Notes under the pieces: model-generated
Seen by the model: only the letters and a program-made list of their open reading frames with translations
What the model was told of the DNA's origin: nothing
Databases searched by the model: none
Assembly: GCA_022865865.1 (NCBI GenBank)
Contig: JALHTN010000487.1
Span: forward strand, 1 to 12,086
DNA length: 12,086 nucleotides
Direction of reading: 5' to 3'
From: Anaerolineales bacterium
GTDB taxonomy: Bacteria; Chloroflexota; Anaerolineae; Anaerolineales; UBA4823
Program-made: the position numbers and the translations under genes
Shown: positions 1-7,700 of the stretch, in pieces
Layout: each line of letters starts with the position of its first letter
Position numbering within the stretch: position 1 is the first letter of the stretch

Positions 1-735
1 CGCATTGAACAATCGGACGATAGAGAAACAGAAAAAGTTGTTGTGTCTTATGAAATTAGCCAAGAAGAGGAATATGAAATTCCAAGTAATTCGCGATTGT
101 TAGTTAAGAGTGGCGATCATGTAGAACCAGGTCAGCCATTAACAGAGGGTTCTCTAAATCCCCATTTGATCTTGAGGATACAAGGACGACATGAATGCCA
201 GAAATACCTGTTGTCCGAAGTCCAGAAAGTTTACCGATCCCAAGGACAAAATATCCATGATAAACATTTTGAAGTGATAACTCGCAAAATGATGTCAAAG
301 GTTCAAATTACGCGTCCTGGTGACACAACTTACCTTCCAGGAGATTTGGTAAATTACCTTGAACTGAAAGGAGAAAATGAGCGCTTGCTAGGTGAAGATC
401 TGCTACCCGCGAGATATCTGGAGATTTTGATGGGAATCACTAAAGCATCTTTGAGTACAGAATCATTCCTGTCTGCATCATCCTTCCAGCATACGATCAA
501 GGTTCTTGCCCAGGCAGCCATCGCATCTACTGACGACCCTCTATTTGGTCTGAAAGAGAATGTGATCATTGGCAAATTAATTCCAGCAGGAACGGGATTC
601 GTACCGGGTCGATTTGCAGAGGAAGAGATAGAGGAAGTTCTCCAAGAAGAGGAAGAACTCGAGGAAATAATTCTTGCTGAAGCTGTATCGGAGGAAAGTT
701 TAGAGAAATCACCACCGCCAATCGCAGCTGATTAA
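1..735 (+). CDS. rpoC: RNA polymerase beta' subunit, C-terminal part (5' end outside window)
   Basis: This is the C-terminal 244 residues of the beta' subunit of the core RNA polymerase. The frame is open from base 1, so the gene begins outside the window; the GTG at 43 is an internal codon. Diagnostic sequence includes ITKASLSTESFLSASSFQ, the conserved C-terminal segment that precedes the end of beta', followed by GLKENVIIGKLIPAGTG. The segment before it (VKSGDHVEPGQPLTEG, then VQKVYRSQGQNIHDKHFE) is also typical of beta'. After the conserved core ends at about base 612, a 40-residue tail follows in which 16 residues are Asp or Glu. The gene stops at TAA 733-735 and is followed by a strong terminator rather than by str-operon genes, and rpoB lies 4 kb downstream instead of immediately upstream. 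Identification is very secure; the missing N-terminal part cannot be assessed. Confidence 0.97.
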   Translation, partial: RIEQSDDRETEKVVVSYEISQEEEYEIPSNSRLLVKSGDHVEPGQPLTEGSLNPHLILRIQGRHECQKYLLSEVQKVYRSQGQNIHDKHFEVITRKMMSKVQITRPGDTTYLPGDLVNYLELKGENERLLGEDLLPARYLEILMGITKASLSTESFLSASSFQHTIKVLAQAAIASTDDPLFGLKENVIIGKLIPAGTGFVPGRFAEEEIEEVLQEEEELEEIILAEAVSEESLEKSPPPIAAD

Positions 736-762
736 GTCGGATTGAGAATAAGCACAGGTCAT

Positions 763-796
763 AACTCGCCAAGAGAATTCTTGGCGAGTTTTTTTT
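763..796 (+). terminator. Intrinsic terminator of rpoC
   Basis: A perfect 12-bp stem (AACTCGCCAAGA at 763-774 with TCTTGGCGAGTT at 779-790) encloses a GAAT loop and is followed by a run of eight T bases (789-796). It lies 28 bp after the rpoC stop codon, so it should end the rpoC transcript and insulate the downstream sigma-factor operon. Confidence 0.93.
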
Positions 797-830
797 GTGA
801 ATTATATAGTTCCATTAAATCTTCCCAGTA

Positions 831-858
831 TGCAACTTTATTATAGTTTACACGTATA
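831..858 (+). promoter_or_regulatory. ECF-type promoter of the sigma/anti-sigma operon
   Basis: TGCAAC (831-836), a 16-bp spacer, then CGTATA (853-858). The well-known Bacillus SigW consensus is TGAAAC, 16 bp, CGTA; this site differs by one base in the -35 element and has the same spacing. It precedes the ECF sigma gene by about 90 bp and follows the rpoC terminator. Recognition by the sigma factor encoded just downstream is inference, since ECF operons are commonly autoregulated. A housekeeping -10 (TATACT, 855-860) overlaps it but has no good -35. Confidence 0.7.
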
Positions 859-948
859 CTTAATCAAGAGTGAGAATAACCCGACCAATTTTTCAAGTGG
901 CTATAGACCCACAAAACCTGAATAAGGTGTGGTTTGAGGAGCAATGCG

Positions 949-1542
949 GTGCCAGAAATAGAATCTGAAAAACTGATTCTGGCTCAGAATGGAAATGTGG
1001 ACGCATTTTCTGAAATAGTTAATGTCCACCAAAACGCTGTATACAATTTATGCTATCGGATGCTGGGAGATCCATACGAGGCAGAGGATGCAGCACAGGA
1101 GACTTTCCTGCGAGCGTATAAAGCCATGAAGAGCTTTGACAGAAAAAGATCGTTTTCCACTTGGTTATTATCCATTGCCGCTCATTATTGTATCGACACG
1201 CTGCGAAAAAGGCGATTAAATATTATTCATATTGAGGACACTCCCTACCTCGAAATCCCGGATCCAGGTTCAAATCCTGAAACATCACTCACAGAAAGTG
1301 AACAACAAAAACGTATTCGCTCATTATTAAACGTGCTTAGTGATACCGACCGGGCTATTGTAATTATGTATTATTGGTATGAGTTCTCCTATGAAGAAAT
1401 TGCTAAAGCTTTGAAATTATCGACCAGTGCAGTTAAAAGTCGAATACACCGCGCAAGATCTCAGCTGGCGAAATCCTGGGTTGAAAGGAAACAGACCTTA
1501 TCAGGTTTGGAAAGGCAAACATATGAATCACAAGCCCTTTGA
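949..1542 (+). CDS. ECF-family RNA polymerase sigma factor (sigma-70 family, RpoE/SigW-like)
   Basis: A 197-residue group IV (extracytoplasmic function) sigma factor that directs RNA polymerase to a specific promoter set. Region 2 spans about residues 19-90: DPYEAEDAAQETFLRAY (from about 41) is the core-polymerase-binding and -10 recognition segment, and FSTWLLSIAAHYCIDTLRKRR follows. Region 4 spans about residues 122-176 and contains the helix-turn-helix YEEIAKALKLSTSAVKSRIHRAR, which reads the -35 element. No extra C-terminal domain is present. I chose GTG 949 because GAGGAG (936-941) lies 7 bases upstream; the in-frame TTG at 934 would overlap that ribosome site. The anti-sigma gene starts 20 bp before this gene ends, a usual sign of coupled synthesis. 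The exact ECF group is not assigned. The upstream SigW-like promoter suggests self-activation. Confidence 0.93.
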   Translation: MPEIESEKLILAQNGNVDAFSEIVNVHQNAVYNLCYRMLGDPYEAEDAAQETFLRAYKAMKSFDRKRSFSTWLLSIAAHYCIDTLRKRRLNIIHIEDTPYLEIPDPGSNPETSLTESEQQKRIRSLLNVLSDTDRAIVIMYYWYEFSYEEIAKALKLSTSAVKSRIHRARSQLAKSWVERKQTLSGLERQTYESQAL

Positions 1543-2074
1543 GTCGTGGTTAGTTGCGGATGAACCGCTGCAGCCAGACCAGGAGTTGGACCTCCAAGAG
1601 CACCTTAAATCCTGTGAATCATGCCGTCAGTTGCAGTTCTCCTGGCAGGAAGTCGAGGGTTTATTTGGAGAACTTCTCATCGAACAACCTCAACCCGGTT
1701 TTACTGAACGCTGGCAAGTTCGTTTGGCGGAAGAAATTTCTCGGGAAAAGGAAAGACAGCAACTGCGGTCATCTTGGATGTTCCTGGCATCTACAACAGG
1801 AGCCGCATTCGTGGTTCTAGTTATCATGTCAATTAGATTCTTTACTACAGTTCAAACCCCAACCCAGGTTTTTGTTTCTGGGGTGGCGCTAATCGCGGGT
1901 CTCCTAAATTTGACCGCTGCTATTCAGGGCGCGATAGTGCCATTATTGGAAGTATTTTTTGTGAGTGTACCAACACAATGGTGGTTGTTCCTGGTCGTCG
2001 GTGCTTTTGTATTAACCTTAGTACTGACATTTTCAACATTAAGAATCCTAAGTTCAAGGAGGGTTTCCCTATGA
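1523..2074 (+). CDS. Zinc-finger (ZAS-type) transmembrane anti-sigma factor
   Basis: A 183-residue protein that probably holds the preceding sigma factor inactive at the membrane. The N-terminal cytoplasmic part has the zinc-binding anti-sigma signature HxxxCxxC (His27, Cys31, Cys34) in EHLKSCESC, typical of the ZAS fold that wraps around ECF sigma factors. A charged linker (about residues 65-82) leads to three hydrophobic segments near residues 85-106, 115-148 and 155-177, so it is probably polytopic rather than single-pass. ATG 1523 has GGAAAGG (1509-1515) 7 bases upstream and gives a protein starting just before the ZAS domain; the frame is open further upstream inside the sigma gene but without a better start. 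The stop overlaps the next gene's start in an ATGA. The signal that releases the sigma factor is not evident. Confidence 0.88.
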   Translation: MNHKPFESWLVADEPLQPDQELDLQEHLKSCESCRQLQFSWQEVEGLFGELLIEQPQPGFTERWQVRLAEEISREKERQQLRSSWMFLASTTGAAFVVLVIMSIRFFTTVQTPTQVFVSGVALIAGLLNLTAAIQGAIVPLLEVFFVSVPTQWWLFLVVGAFVLTLVLTFSTLRILSSRRVSL

Positions 2075-3165
2075 AGAAGTATATGAAGTACATATTATTA
2101 ATTGTCACATTGATGGTGCTGGCCATTCCTGGTACAGCAATGGCAAAGGAATTACAAGACGATCGAATTGTCGCTGGTGGGACTTTCACGCTTGACAGTG
2201 GTGAAATATTGGATGGCAGTTTAATCGTATTTGGTGGAACTGCTGCAATTGAAGAGGACTCTGTCGTCGAAGGTGATGTCGTTGTTCTGGGTGGGATTGT
2301 TAGCGTAAATGGTTCTGTGGAGGGAAATTTGGTTGGCGTTGGAGGGGTGGTCAACCTAAAGGAAAACGCAACCATTAGCGGTGATTTAACAACCATAGCC
2401 GCAACGTTGCATCGTGAGCCAGGCGCTCAAGTTAGCGGACAGGTGATAACTGGTATCGATGTCCCAGCTTTATCTTTTATACCGGGCACAATCGATATTC
2501 CACAATTAACCCAATTTGAACCAGTATTTAATCCGGTCGCGTTTACATTTTGGCGGGTAATCTGGTTCATTTTCCGCACCTTATTATGGGGTGCTTTAGC
2601 TGCCCTTATCACAATGTTCCTCCCGAATCCAACCAAGCGGACATCAAAAGCGATTGTGGATCAACCTGTAATGGCTGGAGGGGTTGGATTACTGGCAATA
2701 ATTCTGACTCCAATCGTTTTAGTACTGCTGGCAATAACTTGCATTCTTTCACCAATCAGCTTACTTGGAGCTTTAGCGCTGGTGGTGGCATGGCTTTTCG
2801 GACGGATTGCGATTGGACTTGAAATTGGTATGAGAATAGCTAAATCAATTGATCGTGATTGGTCGGTTCCTTTGGCAGCAGGTGTTGGCACATTCGGCCT
2901 CGCATTGGTTGTTGACAGTGCAGGAACATTCATCCCATGTGTAGGTTGGTTGATTCCAACTATCGTGGGTTTGTTTGGCCTCGGTGGTGTAATACTAACT
3001 CGCTTTGGTACCCATGATTATCCATCAGTAGATGAGGTGGGTGAATTAAATGGGCAAGCAATCCCAGCTGAGGTAATCGAGTCGACTGATACACCAGCCC
3101 TCGAAGATGAAAACTTGACAGTTGATTCTCCGGATGAGATACCTGATCCGAGTGGTGATAAATGA
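2071..3165 (+). CDS. Exported protein with bactofilin-like beta-helix repeats and C-terminal membrane helices
   Basis: A 364-residue envelope protein of unknown exact role. Residues 1-25 look like a signal peptide (MKKYMKY, hydrophobic core, cleavage motif AMA). Residues about 33-125 form short rungs with glycine pairs near 36/37, 55/56, 74/75 and 91/92 and repeated starts G-[SDN]-L/V-x-V (Gly49, 68, 85, 104), a period of 17-19 residues as in polymer-forming/bactofilin beta-helices. After a linker come about five hydrophobic segments (near 158-183, 205-227, 229-249, 268-286, 290-312) and an acidic, Pro/Ser-rich tail. ATG 2071 has AAGGAGGG (2057-2063) 7 bases upstream and overlaps the anti-sigma stop by 4 bp, so the genes are translationally coupled. 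The combination points to an envelope-associated membrane protein under ECF control; whether it is a regulon target or a sensor for the anti-sigma is open. Confidence 0.75.
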   Translation: MKKYMKYILLIVTLMVLAIPGTAMAKELQDDRIVAGGTFTLDSGEILDGSLIVFGGTAAIEEDSVVEGDVVVLGGIVSVNGSVEGNLVGVGGVVNLKENATISGDLTTIAATLHREPGAQVSGQVITGIDVPALSFIPGTIDIPQLTQFEPVFNPVAFTFWRVIWFIFRTLLWGALAALITMFLPNPTKRTSKAIVDQPVMAGGVGLLAIILTPIVLVLLAITCILSPISLLGALALVVAWLFGRIAIGLEIGMRIAKSIDRDWSVPLAAGVGTFGLALVVDSAGTFIPCVGWLIPTIVGLFGLGGVILTRFGTHDYPSVDEVGELNGQAIPAEVIESTDTPALEDENLTVDSPDEIPDPSGDK

Positions 3166-3210
3166 GATAGATTTCTCAGATAAAAAGTAAGTTTTCTTGG
3201 TACACAACAT

Positions 3211-3262
3211 ATATTCCCTCCTCTCAAGATCTAATTCTGATCTAAGAGGAGGGAAATATTTT
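3211..3262 (+). terminator. Hairpin terminator in the convergent gap, probably ending the ECF operon
   Basis: An 11-bp perfect stem (TTCCCTCCTCT at 3214-3224 with AGAGGAGGGAA at 3245-3255) is extended outward by ATA/TAT around one bulged A and inward by AGATC/GATCT around a 7-base loop. A short T run (3259-3262) follows on the plus strand. It sits 46 bp after the stop of the beta-helix gene and between convergent genes. Because the stem is symmetric it may also act on era read-through, although the minus-strand side lacks a T run. The T tract is weak for a classical terminator. Confidence 0.65.
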
Positions 3263-3313
3263 CCAGCAAAGTATATTAACAAAACCCCGATTTTGAAATT
3301 TGGGAGTAATGAG

Positions 3314-4222
3314 TTAAGATTTATAACCGAATAATTTCAGAGCTGCCTCATCGTTGCGCCAATTCTTGCGAACTTTAACCCGTAGACTTAAATATACTTT
3401 GCGCCCGATCAATTCTTCGATCTTTTGCCGGGCGTCAATTCCAATTTTCTTTAATTTTTCTCCACCCTGTCCAATGACTATTCCTTTTTGGGATTCACGT
3501 TCCACAAATAATGTGGCCGCGATATAAGATGTGTTCTCATCCCGATCTTTAAACTCGTCTATTCTCACTGCGATGCTGTGAGGAACTTCTGCACGCAGAT
3601 TATACAATAGAGCCTCGCGGATCAAATCTGCTGCAATCTCTCTTTCATATAGATCGGTCAATTGATCTCCCGGAAAGAAGGGCGGTCCTTCAGGCAGGTG
3701 GGAAACGATAATATCAACCAAGGCATCAAGATTATCACCCTGAGTGGAAGAAACCATGACCGCATCAGCACAAGGAACAAATTCTTGATAGAGTTCTTTA
3801 TGATGCTCGTTGATTTCGCTGGAGTTTATATCTGCTTTATTCAATGCCATGATGATCAAAACTGAGCGTCGAGCAGCAGAGAGTGCTTGAGCCAACAGAT
3901 GGTCCTCCTCGCCCGGTGCCTCACTCAAGTCAACCAGGAACAGGATCAGATCACTCTCTTCAACCGTCCGGAGAGCCTCCTGAACCATTTTCTTGCCAAG
4001 TTTATGAATAGGATTATGAAATCCTGGAGTATCAACGAACACTATTTGGGCATGGTCAAGTGATAGGATCCCCATTTGAGTCTTTCTGGTTGTTTGCGGC
4101 CAGGGTGAAGTCGCAGCAATTTTCGTGCCCAACAGCTGATTGATAAGCGTTGACTTACCCACATTTGGGCGTCCCATGACAGCTACAAAACCGGATTTGA
4201 AATTTGAGGGAAATTGATCCAT
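3314..4222 (-). CDS. era: GTPase Era, 30S ribosomal subunit assembly factor
   Basis: A 302-residue Era protein, close to the usual family length. It binds the 3' end of 16S rRNA during 30S maturation. GTPase motifs are all present: G1 GRPNVGKST (17-25), G2 in PQTTRK (42-47), G3 DTPGF (64-68), G4 NKAD, and G5-like SSTQGDN. The C-terminal KH domain has the GxxG loop as IGQGGEKLKKIG, followed by the conserved KVYLSLRVKVRKNWRND segment. Trp41 sits where a basic residue (as in SPRPQTTR or SRKPQTTR) is commonly found before the G2 motif, a mild oddity. The start at 4222 is needed to include G1; no Shine-Dalgarno sequence is visible before it, and a possible promoter lies so close that the message may be leaderless. 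It faces the ECF operon and diverges from rpoB, so it is a single-gene unit in this window. Confidence 0.97.
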   Translation of the reverse strand: MDQFPSNFKSGFVAVMGRPNVGKSTLINQLLGTKIAATSPWPQTTRKTQMGILSLDHAQIVFVDTPGFHNPIHKLGKKMVQEALRTVEESDLILFLVDLSEAPGEEDHLLAQALSAARRSVLIIMALNKADINSSEINEHHKELYQEFVPCADAVMVSSTQGDNLDALVDIIVSHLPEGPPFFPGDQLTDLYEREIAADLIREALLYNLRAEVPHSIAVRIDEFKDRDENTSYIAATLFVERESQKGIVIGQGGEKLKKIGIDARQKIEELIGRKVYLSLRVKVRKNWRNDEAALKLFGYKS

Positions 4223-4228
4223 GACATT

Positions 4229-4257
4229 ATTCTATCATTTGGGAGGAGATAATCTAA
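4229..4257 (-). promoter_or_regulatory. Possible era promoter giving a leaderless message
   Basis: On the minus strand, TTAGAT (4257-4252), a 17-bp spacer and TAGAAT (4234-4229) form a moderate -35/-10 pair. Only six bases separate the -10 from the era ATG, so transcription would start at or next to the start codon. The -35 matches the consensus in only about half its positions. The absence of a ribosome-binding site before era supports this reading, but it is unproven. Confidence 0.35.
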
Positions 4258-4285
4258 AAAACATTCGCAATGAATATGAGGTTAA

Positions 4286-4307
4286 GGTGATGCTCTGTGG
4301 CATCATC
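4286..4307. repeat. Short inverted repeat upstream of era
   Basis: GGTGATGC (4286-4293) and GCATCATC (4300-4307) pair as an 8-bp stem (one G-T pair) around a 6-base loop. There is no T run on either side, so it is not a standard terminator. It could be an operator half-site pair or chance. Confidence 0.35.
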
Positions 4308-4457
4308 TGATGAATTCTTAAGCATCAAAATATGTTAAATGGATAATAATCTCAGTATTTGGCCAGGTTTTCACAAATAGTCATTTTACCTTCTCCCTGT
4401 AAATGAGGGGTATTCCCTTCATGGAATGAAGAATCTGCTGCATAAAATCTGCTGTCA

Positions 4458-4489
4458 CAAAAACTGTTGTCAACAAAAACTGTTGTCAA
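4458..4489. repeat. Perfect 16-bp tandem direct repeat upstream of the rpoB promoter
   Basis: CAAAAACTGTTGTCAA occurs twice head to tail (4458-4473 and 4474-4489). Each copy contributes a GTTGTCAAC near-palindrome, the second one completed by C4490. Degenerate relatives (AAAATCTGCTGTCA and AAGAATCTGCTG) precede them from about 4427. The block lies about 44 bp upstream of the rpoB -35 element, a position suited to a regulator-binding site or an upstream enhancer of promoter strength. Function is inference. Confidence 0.8.
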
Positions 4490-4532
4490 CTGCAACTAAA
4501 ACGACTGACTAAAATGATTGGCAATTCGGCGC

Positions 4533-4562
4533 TTGACTTGAAGGCGAGTATTCTGCTATAAT
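4533..4562 (+). promoter_or_regulatory. Strong housekeeping promoter of rpoB
   Basis: TTGACT (4533-4538), an 18-bp spacer and a perfect TATAAT (4557-4562), preceded by TGC to give an extended -10. The expected start point is near 4569, leaving a leader of roughly 155 bases before the rpoB ATG. This is the best vegetative sigma-70-type promoter in the window and shows that rpoB begins its own transcript. Confidence 0.85.
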
Positions 4563-4634
4563 TACGTCTTGTCTATTCGGCTTAATCGCAAATAAGTATA
4601 TTTTGGTCGAAAATATCTAAGTTATCTAATCTCG

Positions 4635-4679
4635 ATTGCGTAAAACGGTTGGCTGCAATGCCATCGCGTTATACGTAAT
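4635..4679 (+). promoter_or_regulatory. Extended imperfect hairpin in the rpoB leader
   Basis: In the leader RNA, ATTGCGTA (4635-4642) pairs with TACGTAAT (4672-4679) including one G-U pair. The stem continues through an A-A mismatch, AAC/GTT, a small internal loop, and GTTGGC/GCCATC (one mismatch) to the six-base loop TGCAAT (4654-4659). About 16 pairs are possible. It ends 34 bases before the rpoB ribosome site and lacks a T run. A role in control or stability of the message is possible but not shown. Confidence 0.5.
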
Positions 4680-4725
4680 ACGCGTATGTAATAGAAAAGA
4701 TTGGCGAATTTTCCAGGAGCGATAT

Positions 4726-7700
4726 ATGGCATCCTCTGTTGATACTAAGTCTTATGCTCGCATTGATGTTACTATTCCTTTACCTGATTTGATCGAGGTT
4801 CAGATCGAGTCCTTCAAGCGGTTGATATCAGAGGGACTAGCAGATTTATTCCATGAAATATCCCCCATAGAATCGTACAACAAGGGCATGAAATTATATT
4901 TCCCAAGCCGGACTCCAGAGGCTGAGCAATGGGATTTAAAATATTGGTTTGATGAACCAAAATATTCGATTGAAGATTGTGTCGAGCGTGATTTAACATA
5001 TGCGTCACCACTTTATCTTTCCGTCCTACTAGCGGGTCCAGATGTACCTGAACCAATAAAGCAGGATATCTTCTTGGGAGATTTTCCTGAAATGACGGAA
5101 AAAGGTACTTTTATCATCAATGGTACTGAAAGAGTTGTGGTATCTCAATTGATCAGATCCCCAGGGGTTTATTTTGAGGCCCCGCTCGATCGATCGACTG
5201 GTCGCCCATTGTCAGTAGCAAAGCTAATTCCGGATCGCGGCGCCTGGATGGAATTTGAAACTCGCAAAAGCGATTATCTAACTCTCAGATTCAACAGGAA
5301 GCGAACAATTCCCGTCACAATTTTCTTACGCGCCTTGGCCGCTGTAGATGATAAATTGGTAAACAATGCATTGAAAGAAGGCACAGACGAGGAGCTGCTC
5401 GAGATATTCAGCGATGTTGATAACAATCCAGATCGAATGTTCATTGCATCAACACTGGCCCAGGAACCCGAATGGGATTTATCCCAGAAACACACTCTTG
5501 CAGAAGCATCTCTCCTAGAATTCTTCCGGCGCATGCGTCCAGGTGATCCTGCGACTTTGGAAAATGCTCGTGAGTTTTTAGAGGAACAGCTCTTTGATCA
5601 GAGGCATTATGACCTTGAGCGAGTTGGTCGATATAAGCTAAATCAAAAGTTTGAGCTTTCTGAGCATGTGGATATTGATCGCCGCATGATCACGAAATGG
5701 GATATCGTCTATCTGGTAAGACGGATGATCGCAATCAACAATGGCATGGAATCACCAGACGATATTGACCATCTTGGAAACCGCAGAGCAAAAACAGTAG
5801 GAGAGCTAATTCAAAATAAATTGCGTATTGGGATGCGCAGGATGGAACGAGTGATAAAGGAGCGCATGTCGATCCGCGATCAAGATCAATTATCCCCGAT
5901 CACCCTGATCAACATTCGCCCCGTGGTCGCTGCGCTGCGGGAGTTTTTTGGTTCCAGCCAGTTATCCCAATTCATGGATCAAACTAATCCTCTGGCAGAG
6001 CTGCGCCATAAGCGAACCTTGTCGGCGTTGGGACCTGGAGGTCTAAGGAGAGAAAGAGCTGGTTTTGATGTGCGCGATGTGCACCACTCCCACTATGGGC
6101 GTATCTGCCCAATCGAGACTCCTGAGGGACCCAATATTGGTTTGATTGGACGTCTGGCATCCTACGCCCGAGTCAATGAATATGGGTTTATTGAGACCCC
6201 ATATCGAACTGTTCAGAAATCACTGCCCTCAAATGATCCTCGGTTGATAGGGAGAGCTTTACGAGAAGACCTGGTTAATAAGAAAACAAAAAAGGTGATT
6301 GGCAAGATGGGTGAACGTATCACCAAGATCATGGCTCGTTCGATCTCAACCTCTGGAAAAGATGAGATTTTGATCGTGCCCTACGTAACCGATGAACGGG
6401 AATTCCTTTCCGCTGATACAGAAGACAAATTCGTAATCGCCCAAGCAAATACACCTCTGACTGAGAATAATGAATTCATTCGCAGTCGAGTATCAGGCCG
6501 GCAACACTCCGGATTCGATTTCTTCAGCCCCGAATATCTTGACTATATGGATGTTGCACCAAACCAAACGGTTGGGATAAGTGCCGCATTGATCCCATTC
6601 CTTGAGCATGATGATGCGAACCGTGCATTGATGGGTTCGAACATGCAGGCTCAGGCAGTCCCATTGATTAAACCTGATATCCCTCAAGTATCAACCGGAA
6701 TGGAATTCCATGCCGCGCGTGATTCGGGCCAGGTGATTATCGCCGAAGAAGATGGGGAGGTACTTTCAGTTACTGGAAAGCATGTGATTGTTCGCAATGG
6801 TGATGGTGATCACCTTTATCAATTAAGAAAATATCAGCGGTCAAATCAAAGCACTTGTATAGACCAAAGGCCAGCCGTTGTTAAAGGTCAGCGGGTGAGT
6901 AAGGGAGACGTGATTGCGGATTCATCATCCACCGACAAAGGGGAGCTGGCCTTAGGCCAGAACGTCACCGTCGCTTTTCTTTCTTGGGAAGGAGCGAATT
7001 TTGAAGACGCGATCGTGATTTCGGAGCGACTGGTACAGGAAGATTTATATACATCTGTGCATATTGAGAAGCATGAAGTTGAATCACGCGATACAAGGTT
7101 GGGACCGGAAGAAATAACTCGTGATATTCCAAATGTCGGTGAAGATGCGATCAAGGATTTAGATGAACAAGGTATCATCCGCATTGGCGCTGAAGTTGGA
7201 CCGAATGATATCCTGGTCGGTAAAATTTCACCGAAGGGAGAACGGGAATTGTCTCCAGAAGAGAGATTACTGCGAGCAATTTTTGGAGAGAAATCACGAG
7301 ATGTAAAAGATACCTCCTTACGAATGCCGCATGGTGAACGTGGAAAAGTAGTGGATGTTAAGGTGTTTACCAGAGAGGATAATTCTGATTTATCCGCAGG
7401 TGTGGATATCATGGTCAGGGTTTCTGTTGCCCAACGCAGGAAGATCACTGCTGGTGATAAAATGGCGGGTCGTCATGGAAATAAAGGCGTAGTTTCACGG
7501 GTTGTCCCAGTTGAAGATATGCCATATCTTGAAGATGGGCGACAAATTGATATTATTCTCAATCCAACCGGCATTCCGGGGAGAATGAACTTGGGTCAAG
7601 TTTTGGAAACCCACTTAGGATGGGCATCCAGCAGATTAGGCTTTCGGGCGATTTCTCCAGTATTCGATGGTGCAAAAGAGTCTGAAATTGAAGCTGAGTT

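Larger units (their letters stand above)
4223..4725. other. Divergent era/rpoB intergenic region (503 bp)
   Basis: No protein-coding gene or structured RNA gene is recognised here. From left to right it holds the possible era promoter, an inverted repeat (4286-4307), degenerate then perfect tandem repeats (about 4427-4489), the rpoB promoter (4533-4562) and a transcribed rpoB leader of about 155 bases with an extended hairpin (4635-4679). The stretch 4310-4425 shows nothing distinctive beyond A/T-rich sequence and a small TTCAT/ATGAA inverted repeat near 4418-4430. Confidence 0.8.

Noticed and set aside
934..948. TTG 934 as the start of the ECF sigma factor
   Set aside because: The GAGGAG ribosome site (936-941) would lie inside the coding sequence; GTG 949 has that site at 7 bases.
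1920..2396. A 158-codon minus-strand frame spanning the anti-sigma and beta-helix genes
   Set aside because: It overlaps two well-supported genes, is dominated by Pro/Thr/Ser low complexity, and has no family resemblance.
4468..4489. Two TTGACA sequences on the minus strand within the tandem repeats, as -35 elements for era
   Set aside because: No acceptable -10 hexamer is found at 16-19 bp from either one.
4636..4725. A 30-residue N-terminal extension of RpoB from an upstream start
   Set aside because: The upstream codons do not look like RpoB, overlap the leader hairpin, and have no ribosome site, whereas ATG 4726 has CAGGAG at ideal spacing.
6888..7448. A 186-codon frame on the minus strand inside rpoB
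   Set aside because: It is antisense to a strongly conserved part of rpoB, has no recognisable domain, and is very Ser/Thr/Pro-rich as expected from reverse reading of a coding strand.
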